Source of the DNA: Emydura subglobosa
Lineage: Eukaryota > Chordata > Testudines > Chelidae
Direction of reading: 5' to 3'
DNA: 64,000 nucleotides
Assembly (NCBI GenBank): GCA_007922225.1
Contig: ML679954.1
Span: 22,465,003-22,529,002 of the forward strand
This document shows positions 10,789 through 23,530 of this stretch, in pieces. Within the stretch, counting starts at the first letter, position 1, and each line of letters begins with the position of its first letter. The position numbers were made by a program, and so were the translations under genes. The notes under the pieces are model-generated. The model did not search any database, was not told where the DNA came from, and was given only the letters and a program-made list of their open reading frames with translations.

Positions 10789-10971
10789 TGTAGCTGTCTG
10801 GGTCCCAAGATATTAGAGAAACAAGGTGGATGAGATAATATCTTTTATTGGACCAGCTTCTGTTGGTGAGAGAGACAAGAAGAAGAGTTTTGTGTGGCCT
10901 CGAAAGCTTGTTTCTCTCATCCAGAGAAGTTGGTCCAATAAAAGATATTACCTCACCCACCTCGTCTCCCT
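10789..10971. mobile_element. Penelope-like hairpin repeat with hammerhead-like core
   Basis: Two arms of about 60 bp (10817-10879 and 10907-10967) are inverted copies of each other with roughly eight mismatches. Each carries AATATCTTTTATTGGACC or its inverse. The arms are separated by a 27-nt loop containing GAAGAAGAG, then CTCGAAAG. In sauropsids this sequence family pairs a CTGAAGA box, a short stem and GAAA before GCTTGT, an arrangement like a hammerhead ribozyme core. Here the CT of the first box is changed to AA. The Penelope assignment is inference from that resemblance; another retroposon origin is possible. Confidence 0.5.
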
Positions 10972-12781
10972 GTGTCATGGGATTCCTTCAGCCAGGGATG
11001 AAATTTAAGGAGACTAAAGCCCAAAGCAGGCACTTTCTGGATGAGCTCTGCAACCAGAGAAAAGAAGAGAGGATGTGTTGCCCTGAAGACTCACACATCT
11101 ACCTCATAATTGAAAGCAAACAGGTGACTGGGGAGGCCTCCAGCAAATTTTCGGTAGTCAAGAACCTTTATATAAGGCAGCATCTCAGCTCTAAATTATG
11201 AGATCAAGCTTATGCACCAGAAATCCTCTGAATTGTGCAGCACATTGGGAATTAGGCACTAAAGTTAATTGATTAGGAAATATTCTGAAAAACTTAAATT
11301 TTGGGGATGAGGGAGTTGGTGTTTGCTACCGGTATATTTTAGAGACAGTTTTCTCTCTTGCAAAGGCTAAAGAACTTGTTTTAGAAAAAGTATTCTCATT
11401 ACATAACATGCACAGATTCCCCTGGAAATAAATTTGTTCTGGATAGAAAACTGTGATAACACCCATGACAAAACTCTCACTGTCACCTGCTCAAATGGCT
11501 CGTAGGGCAGACAAGTGCCCTGGGCCTATGTCTCCAAGTCTCCGAGCTTCAAGCCTCACCTATGTCTCTTAGGGCCATTCTTTCTCGGTCCTCTTTGTCT
11601 GTTATAATTATACCTGTTGCATTTCTGAAATCCATTTTCTTATAAAGAGTACATATTTCTATGTGTTATGTCCGAGGCTACTGGGAAGCTCCTTAATGCA
11701 AGGCACTGAGATTTAACTAGCAATCGTGTTTACACTATGTGACTGCTGAATCACATAGCACTGATAAAAGGGCCATAGTCCAGTCCCAGAATGCACTGGT
11801 CTCAGTGTACAAACTGGAATGGATTATGGGGGCACAGTCTCTTCTTTGGATGTTCTATGGTCAGGAAACTGGTGGGAATGTCCCCAAAACACTGCTAAAC
11901 AAAACACAAGCATAGACAATGCATACAAGAAACAAAAAAGTCTCTAAGTACTTTATGACCAATATACAATCTGTAACCACTGCACAGCTCCAGATGCCGC
12001 TCCAGCATCTTCGCCCAACCCACAAACAGTACCTCAGTTTTACTCAAATTATGCTTCAGCAAACTCCCATCCAACTCCCAGTCATGGCCAAACACTGGGA
12101 AAGCAAACACATTGCTCCAGATACCAAACTAGGTTTAGGGTCTGGAACATCTGATCTACTTTGGGGTCAAAAAGTTAATGGAAAAACCCATGCGTATTTT
12201 AGTAGTAATTCAGGGTAGTTAGAAAAGCCATTTCTGCTATACAAATCTATAGAGTTTTATGAAACAATACCAAAAAACCAAATACAAACAGACAAAAAAG
12301 CAATGTAGTCCACAGCGACTTAAGTATAAGGTATTCTCTAACAGTAGCCATTGAAGTCAATGGATAATACACATTCCATCTCCAAAACTACTGGATCCCA
12401 GGTCTGTAAAAATCGAAAGAATAGGATGAAAACTGAAACACCCAGAGAAATATTTTAGGAGACCAAATCTAGAACATAACAATTTTATAAATGTAGAGAA
12501 CTAATAAATCCAGTGTGGTTTACATAAGGGGATTAACAGAAAAGAAGAAAAAAAAATCTCAGAGAGAGTCTTTACTACTTGAGTGTAAATACTGTAGGCA
12601 GTTCATTTACTAACAGAGGTGAAGTTAACCCTGTGCGAACAAATCTCCAAAATCTGGAATGATCTCTTTCAGGGAAGGGGAGAACACTGCTGTAACAAAC
12701 ATCTTCCAGTTGGATACATGAGGATTTCTTAACTTTATAGTTCCATGTCCCTGCACAGGATTATCAAATAGCCTTAGGCTC
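10972..12781. other. Intron sequence, nothing recognised
   Basis: It contains open frames of up to 117 codons that match nothing known to me and no clear repeat. Confidence 0.45.
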
Positions 12782-12789
12782 CTCCATCC

Positions 12790-13008
12790 TTAGGGGCAGG
12801 TGACCGGGCTAGGGGCACTGTGCTCGGGTGCTGTTTTTGTTGTTAGCGACAACAGGGAAAATAGAATGTTTGAAATTAAATGTTTCAGGTATTCCATTAA
12901 ATAAATACAAATGCAATAAAAAAATAAGATATTCAAAAATTTAACAAATAAGGGGGCACCGCAGAGACTTCTCATCTGGGGTGCCATTTGGTCTAGAGCC
13001 GGCCCTGC
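12790..13008. mobile_element. hAT-like MITE with perfect 8-bp target duplication
   Basis: An element of about 219 bp flanked by identical CTCCATCC octamers (12782-12789 and 13009-13016). The right end is the inverse of CAGGGCCGGCTCTAGACC, a terminus I associate with sauropsid hAT-type repeats. The left end (TTAGGGGCAGGTGACCGGGC) matches it poorly, so the left terminal repeat is eroded or rearranged. A 74-codon minus-strand frame here is chance. Confidence 0.68.
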
Positions 13009-13016
13009 CTCCATCC

Positions 13017-16000
13017 AGACAAAACACTCTTTGAATAGAAAGCAACATTTTTTTTGCCTTTCTGCATCCCGTGTGGCTGTTTCTCTTTTACTGTATTCCT
13101 CTAGTCACCATTCACCACTTCAGCAAACATAGGGGCGTAAAATAACACAGCTTTGACAATCACGATGTGGGCTGGGTTCATATGCAGGACAAGACTTTTC
13201 ACTTGTAGAATGCTGGAAGTTAAATGGCATTCTTATACTGTCACTTGTCTACCTATTCATTTTAACAAATAGCTCCAGGACCAGAGCCTTTGCCCAGCTC
13301 AGACCTGGTAGCTCTCTACCTGTGATGCAAAGGGGAAAGAGTTGCTCGCACCGGGAAATTGGCAATTCCAGTTGCATAAGATGTTTTAAAGTTCTCAAAG
13401 CCAGCTTTATGCTGTTCATCTCCAGTCTCCTCCCACTAGAAGGGGTGTTCTGGGGCATTCTAGATTCAGCAGGGGGCATATAGGCATCATACATGCTAAG
13501 CAAGAGAGATGGACTGGCCCAAAGTTTCATAAATACAGTGAGAGAATCTAGAGCCCCATTAAAGCCTGGCTTTAAACAAGCCTACAGAAATAAAGCCAAG
13601 GCAGACAGAAATTAAAAATGTAACCCCAAGAACAACAGCTGGAAAGCATGTGTCACAGTGAACACCAGCAGAATCCATAATGAATCCTCTTCAGAGGCAA
13701 GGACTTTAATGTACTCTGGAGTACAAAAGATTCATCACATGTAGATTCCAATTCTTTGCAGTTCCTGTTTATTTGCTTTCCAGTTCTCTCTAGGTTCTCT
13801 GGATTGGCCTAAGCAAAAACACTATAGCAGTAACACCAAATTAAGGAGGTTAAAATTAATACACCTGTAATAACTTCAGTAAACACCATCCTGAAAGTCT
13901 ACAGATTCCTAACGCACCAGAGAGTTAGAAGGGGAAATAAAATCAGCATTACTAAAAATAAGAGTCAGAAATAATAAATACCCCTGCTGCTGTCTGTGCC
14001 TGGTAACTTGTATTAAAAATATATACAGTGTTCTGGGAACTGAAGCAGTGCTACAGTTCAATAAAATTAATGCAATTAAAAGGGTAGGAAGCCTGTTTTT
14101 CCCTCGCTTGCAGTTTAAAATGTGAACTTCCTAAGACTTGTGACCATTGCTGGAATCCAGTTCAGTAACCCAGCTTATCAAATTCATGACTATGGCATTA
14201 CGCCTTTAAGGTATTAAAGTGCAACTTATTGCACCAGCTCTGTCTCTAAAGTTACATAGAAACATTCAAAGTGCAGCCACCCCATTTTGAAACTGACAAG
14301 TGTTCGTTTTGAGTCAAAATGGAGTTGCCAGATGTGTGCAGTCTTCAGACAGTTTTTCTTTTCATGTGAGCCAACAAAGGAAAATGTGTTTTGTACAAAA
14401 ATATGTCCTTTTAACCAATATGGTTATTTTTTTAAAAAGCTTGTGTTGCTTTGCAAGACTGCATACCTACACAAAGCTCCAGGTTCCTGGGGACCCTGGG
14501 CAAGGTTTATATTGTGTAATTCATCCAGGGACAGAGAATCTGCTGGGCTAATGAGCTCTCCTGCAGCCTCTTCTGCAGGTGATTCCCCAGAAGCACAATC
14601 TTTAAATCAAATACTGTAACACACAACACACACACACACACATACCCTCCAAACAAACAAAACCCAAAAACAACTAGGGTCAAGAAAGCTGCAGTAGCGC
14701 TAGCATCTGAGTTCAGGGAAGTCATATGCCTGCTGATTTTTATTCAGTCAATGTGAATTGAATTAATTTCTGGGCTTCTTCTTTTATGGTCAAGGCCACA
14801 TTTTGAGTATTAATCATTTGAACATATCCATCCCTCTGATAGGGTATTAATGCAATGGATCACTAATGTGACAGCTTGCACTTAAGCATCATGATAGTGA
14901 CCCTGACCAGGAAATGATTGGAAAGGCAAGGATAAAGGAGCTGTTCCTTTAGCCTGAAGGTACATCATTAGCCTAGGCAGGTGGAGTCCCTCACTCTTGT
15001 CCCACTACTAATTTCCCCATACATTACCTTGTCATTCATGTCCCCAGCGGTGTTCATTAGGAAAGCATGTGACAGCCTCCAATAATATATGTCTATCTTA
15101 AAATAATCAATCCCCTCTTGAAGTGCTCTTTAATACTAATACTATTTGGTAGATTATTAGATGGAAGGTGCATTCAAATGGTGTCTAGTGTAATACATGC
15201 TGATCATCTAATTTCATCCATGGAAGAGGGCCTAGCAGCAGGGTTAAGGGAGGAAGAGGATTCAATTATATTTGTGGAAGAAAAGATGTCCCAAGGAGAG
15301 TGGTCAGCCTGATCATTTATTGGCTGTTCAAAATCACTCAATGCAACTTGAGGAAAAGATCAGGCTCTGAGATATAGTGGTTCAGATTGCTATAACAGAA
15401 GATCTGGCCTTGAAGTCAAGTTCAAGTTGAAGTACAAAATTACCTCTTACAATAGATTGTTTGCTTTTGAAAATGAAAAGGATAAGAGATGTATTAGTAA
15501 TGTTGGCATTAGCACAGGCAGCTGTTTTTAGATATTTGGTATTTTGGGGACATGAGTTTTGCATCATTATTAGAAGTATGGCTTACTACATTCTTCTGCA
15601 AACTTTCCAGTACTGAGCAGATGGTTACCCTATTACCAACCATTTGCATTTAACATATTGTAATGATTTATGTACCACATGTCAGTGAGCAAAGTAAAAA
15701 CAGTCAGTGGCAACTAATTAGTTGAGTGTGAAGACACATATCTTAATGTACATATCCTTGTTATAACCAAATTTTAATTTTTTGATCGTTTACAGGTTTA
15801 ATGTGCAGTGTAACAGAAATACTGACAGCAATTAAACCTGAACCATGACATCTCTCTGTCACTATGATAGTGCTACTATAATTACTTTTGTACCAGCATT
15901 CCCATTAGAAGTCTGTTTTTGAGGGGATGGGTGCGGAGGGCAGGTTATAACAATTCTTTGTGCTTTTATATAGGACCTTTCTTCAGAGGATCTCAAAGTA

Positions 16001-17129
16001 CTTTGATATCTCAGAGCTTAGCTCAGGCTGGGAGGCTGCTGGAGGGTAGGATGGGTATGGGAATATTCCTTGGTAGAAGAGAGGGAATATGGCCCAGGAT
16101 ACCTCTTGGAAGATTGCAATGAGTCCAGGCATGGGGATGGGGAGAGAGGGACACAAGGTCTTACTAGAAGTTTGCAGGGAAGGAACAGTCAGCTATGGGC
16201 AACTGGATCAGCACCACAGACTAAGAAAGAGGGACTCTCAAAAGGCCAGATACAGAGGCAATCTGAAAGGTTGCCCATCCTTATTTCAAACATATGGTAA
16301 CTGTATACCATATATATTGCATTATCTACAGTAGGCCCCAGGGGCTCTCTCAATACGGCAATTATTGATTATCAGCCTCATGTTTGAATGTTCTTGGTTT
16401 TAAGTTCGTGTTGCAATGGTTAAGGATTGTCACAAAATGTCTGCAAATATGGCAATGAAATACAGCTGTAATACAACTCCTATGTGATTTTCTGTGTGCC
16501 AATATTTCTAGGTCCAAATAACACCACAGGGAGTTTAAGTTTCTACAAATATGCCATTCTTGCTTGCTAAAAATCTAAATGAACTACCAGGGGAAGAAAG
16601 CTGGCTGAAGTGTAGCCCCTCCTTCCCTATTCTCCTAGCATGCCTCTTCTTGCAAAAACAGAACCTAGCCTAAATTCATAGCACTGACAGAGGTTCTTCT
16701 GCCTTTGCAGCTCTCTTGTCTTCTATAAACAATATTTATATTTAATGAAAGCAGGCTCAACTTTGTTTTGAAAACTGAGCCTGTTCGTTCAGCCTAGTTT
16801 ACAAGATGAGCAAAGGCACATCAACAGAGGATCTTTGGAACTGACTATTGACCACAAGCCTCTGAATCAGCCATTCTTAACGGGCTAGCTGTATTGAACT
16901 GAGAATCTTAAAGTTTCCCTTTGACTGTGTGTTTCTGTTATTGTTACTAGCAGGGTGATGGAGCAATCAGGCTCATAAATCCCTGGACTGGACTCAGGAG
17001 GAGTGAAGGCAAGGAATAGCTCCCACAGGCCTCAAATATGATGACTCCAGTGAGTGAGGCAAATAGAATTTGGCCCTTTCCGCTTGACTTTACTGTCTTC
17101 TGAAGTGCATGACTCTAATTTACTCCTGT
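13017..17129. other. Intron sequence, no gene
   Basis: Mostly unannotated. A CA microsatellite lies at 14620-14643. At 15955-16010 the phrase CTTTATATAGG-like start with GAGGATCTCAAAGTACTTTG resembles an antisense MIR/L2-type repeat. Frames of 60-110 codons occur without family resemblance. Confidence 0.45.
14620..14643. repeat. (CA)n microsatellite
   Basis: Interrupted run of AC units, about eleven repeats, beginning ACACACAACACAC. Potentially polymorphic. Confidence 0.9.
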
Positions 17130-17210
17130 ATGATTATATCCTCAGCTAGTGTAAATCAGCACAGCTTCACTTAAATCAATGCCAATTTACAGCAGCTTAG
17201 GATCTGGGCT
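17130..17210. repeat. Small palindromic MITE (TGTAAATCAGC type)
   Basis: Left arm ATCCTCAGCTAGTGTAAATC and right arm AATTTACAGCAGCTTAGGAT are inverse to each other with a few mismatches. The centre holds CTTAAATCAATGCC. A related copy sits at 51943-52013. Confidence 0.65.
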
Positions 17211-17300
17211 ATTAACTGGGGATCATAAAGCATGGGAAGGTTAGGAGGTTGGTTTGTTTGTTTGAAAAAGAAACATTATTATTAGACTGCTCCATTTGGA

Positions 17301-17321
17301 TTTTTTTTTTTTTTTTTTTTT
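17301..17321. repeat. Poly-T tract
   Basis: Twenty-one consecutive T. No retrotransposed gene body was recognised beside it on either strand. Confidence 0.9.
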
Positions 17322-20300
17322 AACATTTTAACTAAAAATTTCCTGCGTAATTCTGATCAGATTTATAGAAGCGCTACTCCATCAATTTAAGTGCAGTTAA
17401 TCCTGATTTACATGGAGATTAACTGAGATCTATTTTTCTTATTTCAATACTCAATTTCCTCTAATTTGTAGAGAATGACACATAATATTTACTACAGTAC
17501 AGTAACAGATGAAGAAAAGTGACATCAGGAAATGAAGAAAAGTTAACTTTTCCAGGATATTAACAACTGGAAGAACTTTTCCTTTTAAACATTTTGAGCA
17601 ATATAGATACAATTAGAGATGAACTTTTTCATTAGATTGATTTTTTTAAAAAGTCGCTTAAATATTTCCATAAATCACAGTGGCAGAATGATATCTCATT
17701 TGTTACAACTAACAAAGAGATTAACTGAGAGAGATAATAATCATCTGTGTCAAGAAAAACAAGCGAAAATTCAGGGCTCAACCACTGAAGCACTTCCTAC
17801 ACTGATAGGTATTCGAAAAAAATCAGCTCCTGGGCATGTGTAATTCTCTCCCTAATAAAGAGCATAAAAATAACTGCATGCACGCTAGCAGTGATGGCTG
17901 GGATCACAGACAGCAGCCGGGAAGAGAACCAGAGTGCTCATTATCAGGCAGCCTCGTCCTTAAGAGGTAATGGTATAATGACAACACACATACTCAAATA
18001 CTGCACGTGATTTTCATTGTGGGTCTCTGACTGAGATTCTCAAATCGTCTGTCCCTGTGCTCCACATATGAACAAGAGGTGATGGGGGGGAGGGTGGCAA
18101 AGTTGGCTTTGGCCCATCTAACCTACACTCTGTTTTTCATGGCCTCCCATGGGCCACAGGCAGCACTTCATACCCTTTACAAGCCTTCTATGACAGGGCC
18201 TTGGAGCAGAGCAGTTATAGGGCTGGTCTGGCAGCTTTACACCAGTGCAGGAGTCCTCATATGCAGGATGTGTTTTCCAGGGACCATTCCTGTCTCCTTT
18301 AACATCCCTCTGTGCCACTCATGTGGTCTAAAGGGACCTTAGCGGAACAAAGAATCAGTCCCTTTATTTCTGGATCAGTGTGTTAAGTATAGAATTGGTT
18401 ACCATGGCATTTAAAGTGCTGAAAAAAGACAGTTGTTTCAGAATGAAAAATATGAGTATGAAGTTTGAGTATGAAAAACACTACGCTCTGCACCAATACA
18501 GAAGGCATAATTACTATTGCTACCTGTAAAATAGTTGAGAGACTTTAAACTTTTGACACAGGAATGAACTATATTGCTGTAGCTATAACCTCAACTTTGG
18601 TGCCTGGAACCTTTCAGACACGTGGGCCAACAGATTTCTAAGGTTATGTAACTGTTTATGTTTGCCTAAACTCTTTGAAGTAAAAAGCTGGAAGAAAAAA
18701 AGTTCTTGCCTGAAATGATTTGCGTTGGAATCCCTGAAGTTATTCACAATGGCTCTTTGAATGTTTTGGACCATGAACTGGACTCCAAAGCAACACAGTA
18801 GGGACACTTCTACTTCATTTCATCAAGATTTTCTCCTGTATCACTTTAACGTTGAATGACAAAGTGAATGATACTACAAAAGGGACTGGCTCCACTACTC
18901 AGAAAAGCATCAATTCCACCATAGGATTGCTGAGCACCCTCAAAAGGCAGCTGAGGGAGGTCAGTAGTTTTTAAGGAAACTCTTGACTCCTCACAAAATC
19001 AGGCCAAAGAAGATCAAATGCTATTAACCAAAGGTGATTAGTGGAGTTTGAAGTTTTAAATACACCTGTGTTTAAATCCATACAATAGAAATTAAGGACC
19101 TAATTGTGCCCTCACAGTTTCATGGGTTCCTCTTCCTTTGGAGTCACTGGAAAATTGGGACCTTTGATTTGACTGATAGTTCTTAAATATCAGCATGGAA
19201 GTTGAGAACAAAAACTAGTTGAGAACATAAGCGGTAGTACACAGTAAATTGATGCACCTTTGGAAAAGCCGTTGATCTGGGTGAATGAATACTGAAATCA
19301 TTTAATTATTTCAGTTCATGATGTTTTGCTTAAAAAAAGCCTTGAAGTGTTTACAGAACATGAAGGCTCCTTTTCTTTAATATATTCTACAGTAGATATA
19401 CAAAAATCATTTTCTATTGGCACTTGGGAGTTAAAGATAAACCGACAAGCTCTTAAGTACATAAGCTGTTTTTTCCTGTCCTCTAATGAAATTCATAATT
19501 TAATTGGAGGAATTATTTGCTACGTTCACCTCAAACACTGGTGAAAACCTCAAAGGAAAACAAGCTGCTTATACAAGTATTCTCTTTGTAAAGCAAGAAA
19601 TCCTTAAGTAGAGTAAATATATACTCCAAAAGAGAATGACACTCAATTGTCCATTTAAAAGCTTGCTGTCACCATATCTTTATTTGGAGCTTTGAGGCTT
19701 GAACTGAAGCTTAATGAGAAAATTTCCTCTTAACTGGAGCACCTCTAAAATTTGTGAATTCTGTAGAGCCCAAAGTCTGCTTTTGGATACATTACAGAGT
19801 AATGTCATTGAAGGGAACAGTGTTATCCAGATTTACAACAACGTAACTGATAGGAGGATTTAACCACTTGGGGCCAAATGCTGAAGAAGCACAGGGCACT
19901 TATGTATAATACAAGCAAATACAAGCATTATAACCTGACATAACCTGAGTCATTTCTATGTGAACATCCACAGCAATTTGCACAGCAGGTCCGAGACCAT
20001 GGATGGTAGAATCTGCTCTTATTAAGTGGCTGTTTAGGCCTCGTCACCCACTTCCAAAACAGTAAGGTCTTATAAAAAATGGAGTTTAGAGCCCTAGCAG
20101 ATTTTGGGGCATACTGACTGAAGAATCAAAACAGAAAAGGAACTATGCTTTCCCCAAGAATAATTTATTCAGAATCTGAGGTGGATTACATTTAGCACAG
20201 GCAATGTGAGGGAGAGAAATTGTTAAAACTGAGGACAATTTTCACTTATGTAATGAAAGATAGAGGTTGCTATTAATGCTAGAACTGGAGCTGAGACAGG

Positions 20301-20627
20301 GTCATATAACCTGGAGCTCAAATACAGAAGCCTCAAGCAGAGGAAGAATCTAAAAATAAATTCAGTAAGGCTTAACAATACATATCATATAGAGTCTGGA
20401 AATTTTAGCATTTAGAGGAAAGTATTGGCTCTTAGATTGAAAATCTAACCACCAATGAGCAAAAGTGTCCTTCACCTTAGCCTGCCAATCATTTTTCAGA
20501 CCATTGGGGCAATAATTCCCCACTATTATTAACCTGAACAGTATATAACATACATACCATTAAAAGTATAACAGTAAAACTGTATAGTTATTTATTTTTT
20601 ACTCTATTTAAAAATTAACACAGTTAA
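17322..20627. other. Intron sequence, nothing recognised
   Basis: Three kilobases of unannotated intron. Frames of 66-87 codons (18079-18342, 18583-18807, 19326-19544) show no family motifs and no splice context. Confidence 0.45.
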
Positions 20628-20712
20628 ACCATCTGGCTCCTGATCCAAAGCCTGTTTCAGTCAATAGGAGCCTTTCCCTGGACTTCAAATGGCTTGATAT
20701 CAGGCTCTTAGT
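20628..20712. repeat. Small palindromic MITE (CCTGATCCAAAGCC type)
   Basis: Left arm GGCTCCTGATCCAAAGCC is followed by CAGTCAATAGGAGCC. The right arm GGCTTGATATCAGGC mirrors the left. The AGTCAATGG-like centre is shared with other small palindromes in the window. Confidence 0.6.
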
Positions 20713-20929
20713 GAACATTTCCTATTGGAAGCACAAATGTCTCACAAGTGACCGTCAAAACCTAACTTTTCAATTAATCAAAGATATTCAGAGGCATAAA
20801 ATCCTCCTCTTCAAGAAGCGTAAAAAGAAAAAATTTTGAGGTTAGTCACATAGATCAGCCTTTGATTCACTCTTCTTGAAAAGAGACGAACAGAGCAAAT
20901 GTCTATCCTTTCTTACTTTCCCATCCTGA

Positions 20930-21710
20930 CAGATTTTATTTATGCATTAGTCGACCTTTCTAGCCATTAGGACCATCTTGCTTCAGCAGTTAATTAACAC
21001 AAGTGCCATAATTTAATACAGTTAATGCTACTTGATGCCCTTTAATGTACCTTCCATTAGTGATATTATTGTAGTATTACCCTGTAAATTAAAATGAGAT
21101 CAAGACTAAGAGAGGCTTTCTTTAATTAAGATACAGGCACACTACACTTGACCATTATTCACCAGAGAAAATCACCCTGATTTAGTGAAGCAGACCATCC
21201 ATAAGTAAGAATTAGTTCATGAGGATTATTAGGTTTCTTGAATAATGTGTGTGCAATGAGGTTGCTAAAATTGCTAACAGCCATGTTTCCTCTTTTTTCA
21301 TTATCTTAACAAACACACAATGAAAGGTGGTAAATGGAAGTCGAATAAATAAGTGGTAAGAGAAAAACTGAACGGTTTTATCAAGAGGTTTTCATCTCTG
21401 ATACAATAAACATCAGGCTTATTCATAACAAAATGCAACTGAATGAGAAAAAATTATATATTAAATCAGCAAATTTCCTACCTTTATTATATTGTGAGGT
21501 ATTAAAAAGTTCTGCATATTTAATACAGCAGCTTTAAGACAAATACCTTTCATAGTCACTGATCCCTAAAATTCAGTAGGAAACAACTTACATAGAAAAT
21601 TAGTTTCCTTTAAAATATGATGTTAAGATCCTTGGTAATTTTAACAGTACTCAACCTACAAATGAATGCTAAGCATAAGCTACGGCATTAAAAAGTGTCT
21701 ATTAGCATCA
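20930..21710. other. Repeat-poor AT-rich intron segment, candidate conserved noncoding element
   Basis: This segment lacks recognised repeats and is rich in TAATTA/TTAATTAA-type cores (around 20988, 21008-21012, 21120-21130) of the kind bound by homeodomain proteins. Conservation cannot be judged from one sequence. The call is only a pointer for alignment. Confidence 0.25.
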
Positions 21711-22715
21711 CTCATCCACGGTATGTCAAGTTCCTCAGAATCTCTCTTTGCCTGTTATCCTTATGGAATAGCCCAGACTAGCTCTTCAATATCCAGAAAA
21801 ATGTCAAAGCCCAGAATATCAAACATCATGGCTAAATGTTAAGGCCTAATTAACTTCTTGGGTTCAGGTGCTACAGGTGGAATGTCCACCTGGATTGGAA
21901 ACACAGTGGAGTAAGCCCCTCATAACCCTTGCTCCACTCGGGATCCTGAGTTGACCACCAAGGCCAGTGGTCAGGTAAAGGACAAGGCAACAGGGGAACT
22001 GCTGATTCACAGAATCTTCAGGGCAGCCTCTGTCAGTGGTCTTCTTCAGACCACTGGTGATGTTTAAAGCTGTCTTTCCCTGATGGAGGATGGCAGTGGT
22101 ACTACAGCCTGCTCTTTCTTGGAGAGGCCAAATAAATGTTCACAGGGCGCTGACTGCACCCTGACATATGCATGGGGATGGATCAAGCCCTAATTTTATT
22201 TATTAGTTTATTCATCAACATACCTTGGGGGGAAAAAAAACCCAGGAAGAGGTGTTTTTTCCCCATCAGCAGCAGCATGATAAAGGAACTCAAATGAATT
22301 TAAACTACTATGATAGGATTATATAGCAGATAACCCCTGTGTAATTTGTGTCTGATTATTATAGAGTTTAGCCAACAAACATTACCATCAGATAAATTCT
22401 CTGTATAGTCACGCTTAATTTTTTACAGACAATTTGTTATGAGATTCCTGTAAGATCCTTTAGCTCTGTTTTAGAAGGCATCATTTGTGATTCTCTCGGC
22501 TTCAAATTATTTCCGTGATGAGACACTGATAATTTAATTAGAGACAGGCTGAGTACTAAACTTCATTGGTTTTCCTGATGGGGACCTGCACTTTCTCAAA
22601 GTATGGTGGTTTTTGAATCCCAGGTTTTGTTCTGGTCCATCTCTACATCTAGTCTACCTGAGAATGAGGAACTGATAGAAGAAAGGATACAGATGAACTA
22701 AACTATATGCTAAAC
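21711..22715. other. Intron sequence, nothing recognised
   Basis: Unannotated intron with a short purine run near 22230. No frame or repeat was recognised. Confidence 0.45.
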
Positions 22716-22800
22716 AGCAAGAGTCCTGTGGCACCTTAAAGACTAACAATTTTATTTGGGCATAAGCTTTTGTGGGCAGAAATCCACTTTGTCAGATACT
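22716..22800. repeat. Penelope-like short fragment (GTCCTGTGGCACCTTAAAGAC type)
   Basis: The string GAGTCCTGTGGCACCTTAAA, followed by ATAAGCTTTTGTGGGC and CCACTTTGTCAG, is a repeat I know from turtle and crocodilian DNA. Its reverse complement runs CTGACAAAGTGG, loop, CCCACAAAAGCTTATG: a CTGA box, a short stem and an AAAAGC box. This looks like a decayed version of the hammerhead-like unit at 10789-10971. Confidence 0.5.
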
Positions 22801-23530
22801 ATAATAAGGTATCTAAACCCCTGTCACAAGCTTCCCATGATCCACAAAGTCTTATTACAAGACTCATGCACAATATTAGTCTATGAGCCATATTACATAT
22901 ATGTATTACAATAACAATTCTTAATGCAAAAGCATTATCCAATTTTTTTGTATTTTTAATTAATCACTCTGTATCCATGTATGCATATTTGACATGGGGG
23001 CACAAATAATTGTAACTGTAGAAAATCAATTGTGCAATGAAACTCATTTAGATTTGCACAATTCTTCCTAATTAAAAATATATTGCATTGAGAAAATGCA
23101 CTGATAAATTCACAGCCATGTAAATGGCGCTGATTTTGTGCCTTATATATCTTAGCTGAATATTAAAAATATATGCAAAAATTGATACTAAATTGTATTC
23201 ATTTAATTGTACCAGGAATTGTTTGCAACACATAAAATAGATTTCCTTGCATGTATGAAAATGCTTAGAAACATTCAATGTCTTCCATATAAAAGAGACT
23301 AAAAATACGCACTTAAGTAACCCACTAAGCAGCAGCAACAAACACAGTCAATAGTGTGCTATATAATCTTCTTGTCTATTGCATTAATATCAATTATCTT
23401 TTGCTTACTACAGAATGTAAATGGTATTCTTTATCCTTCCAGTAAGTTTAGTAGATTTTTGTTTGTGTGCAATCAAATATTATTGATATTGCATCAGTCC
23501 TCAATGAACTTGAAAATAATATTATTAAAA
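22801..23530. other. Intron sequence, nothing recognised
   Basis: AT-rich. An 89-codon minus frame (23072-23341) is hydrophobic and low in complexity and looks like chance. Confidence 0.45.

Noticed and set aside
17301..17321. Poly-T as the tail of a minus-strand processed pseudogene
   Set aside because: No coding similarity was seen next to it on either strand and no flanking target duplication.
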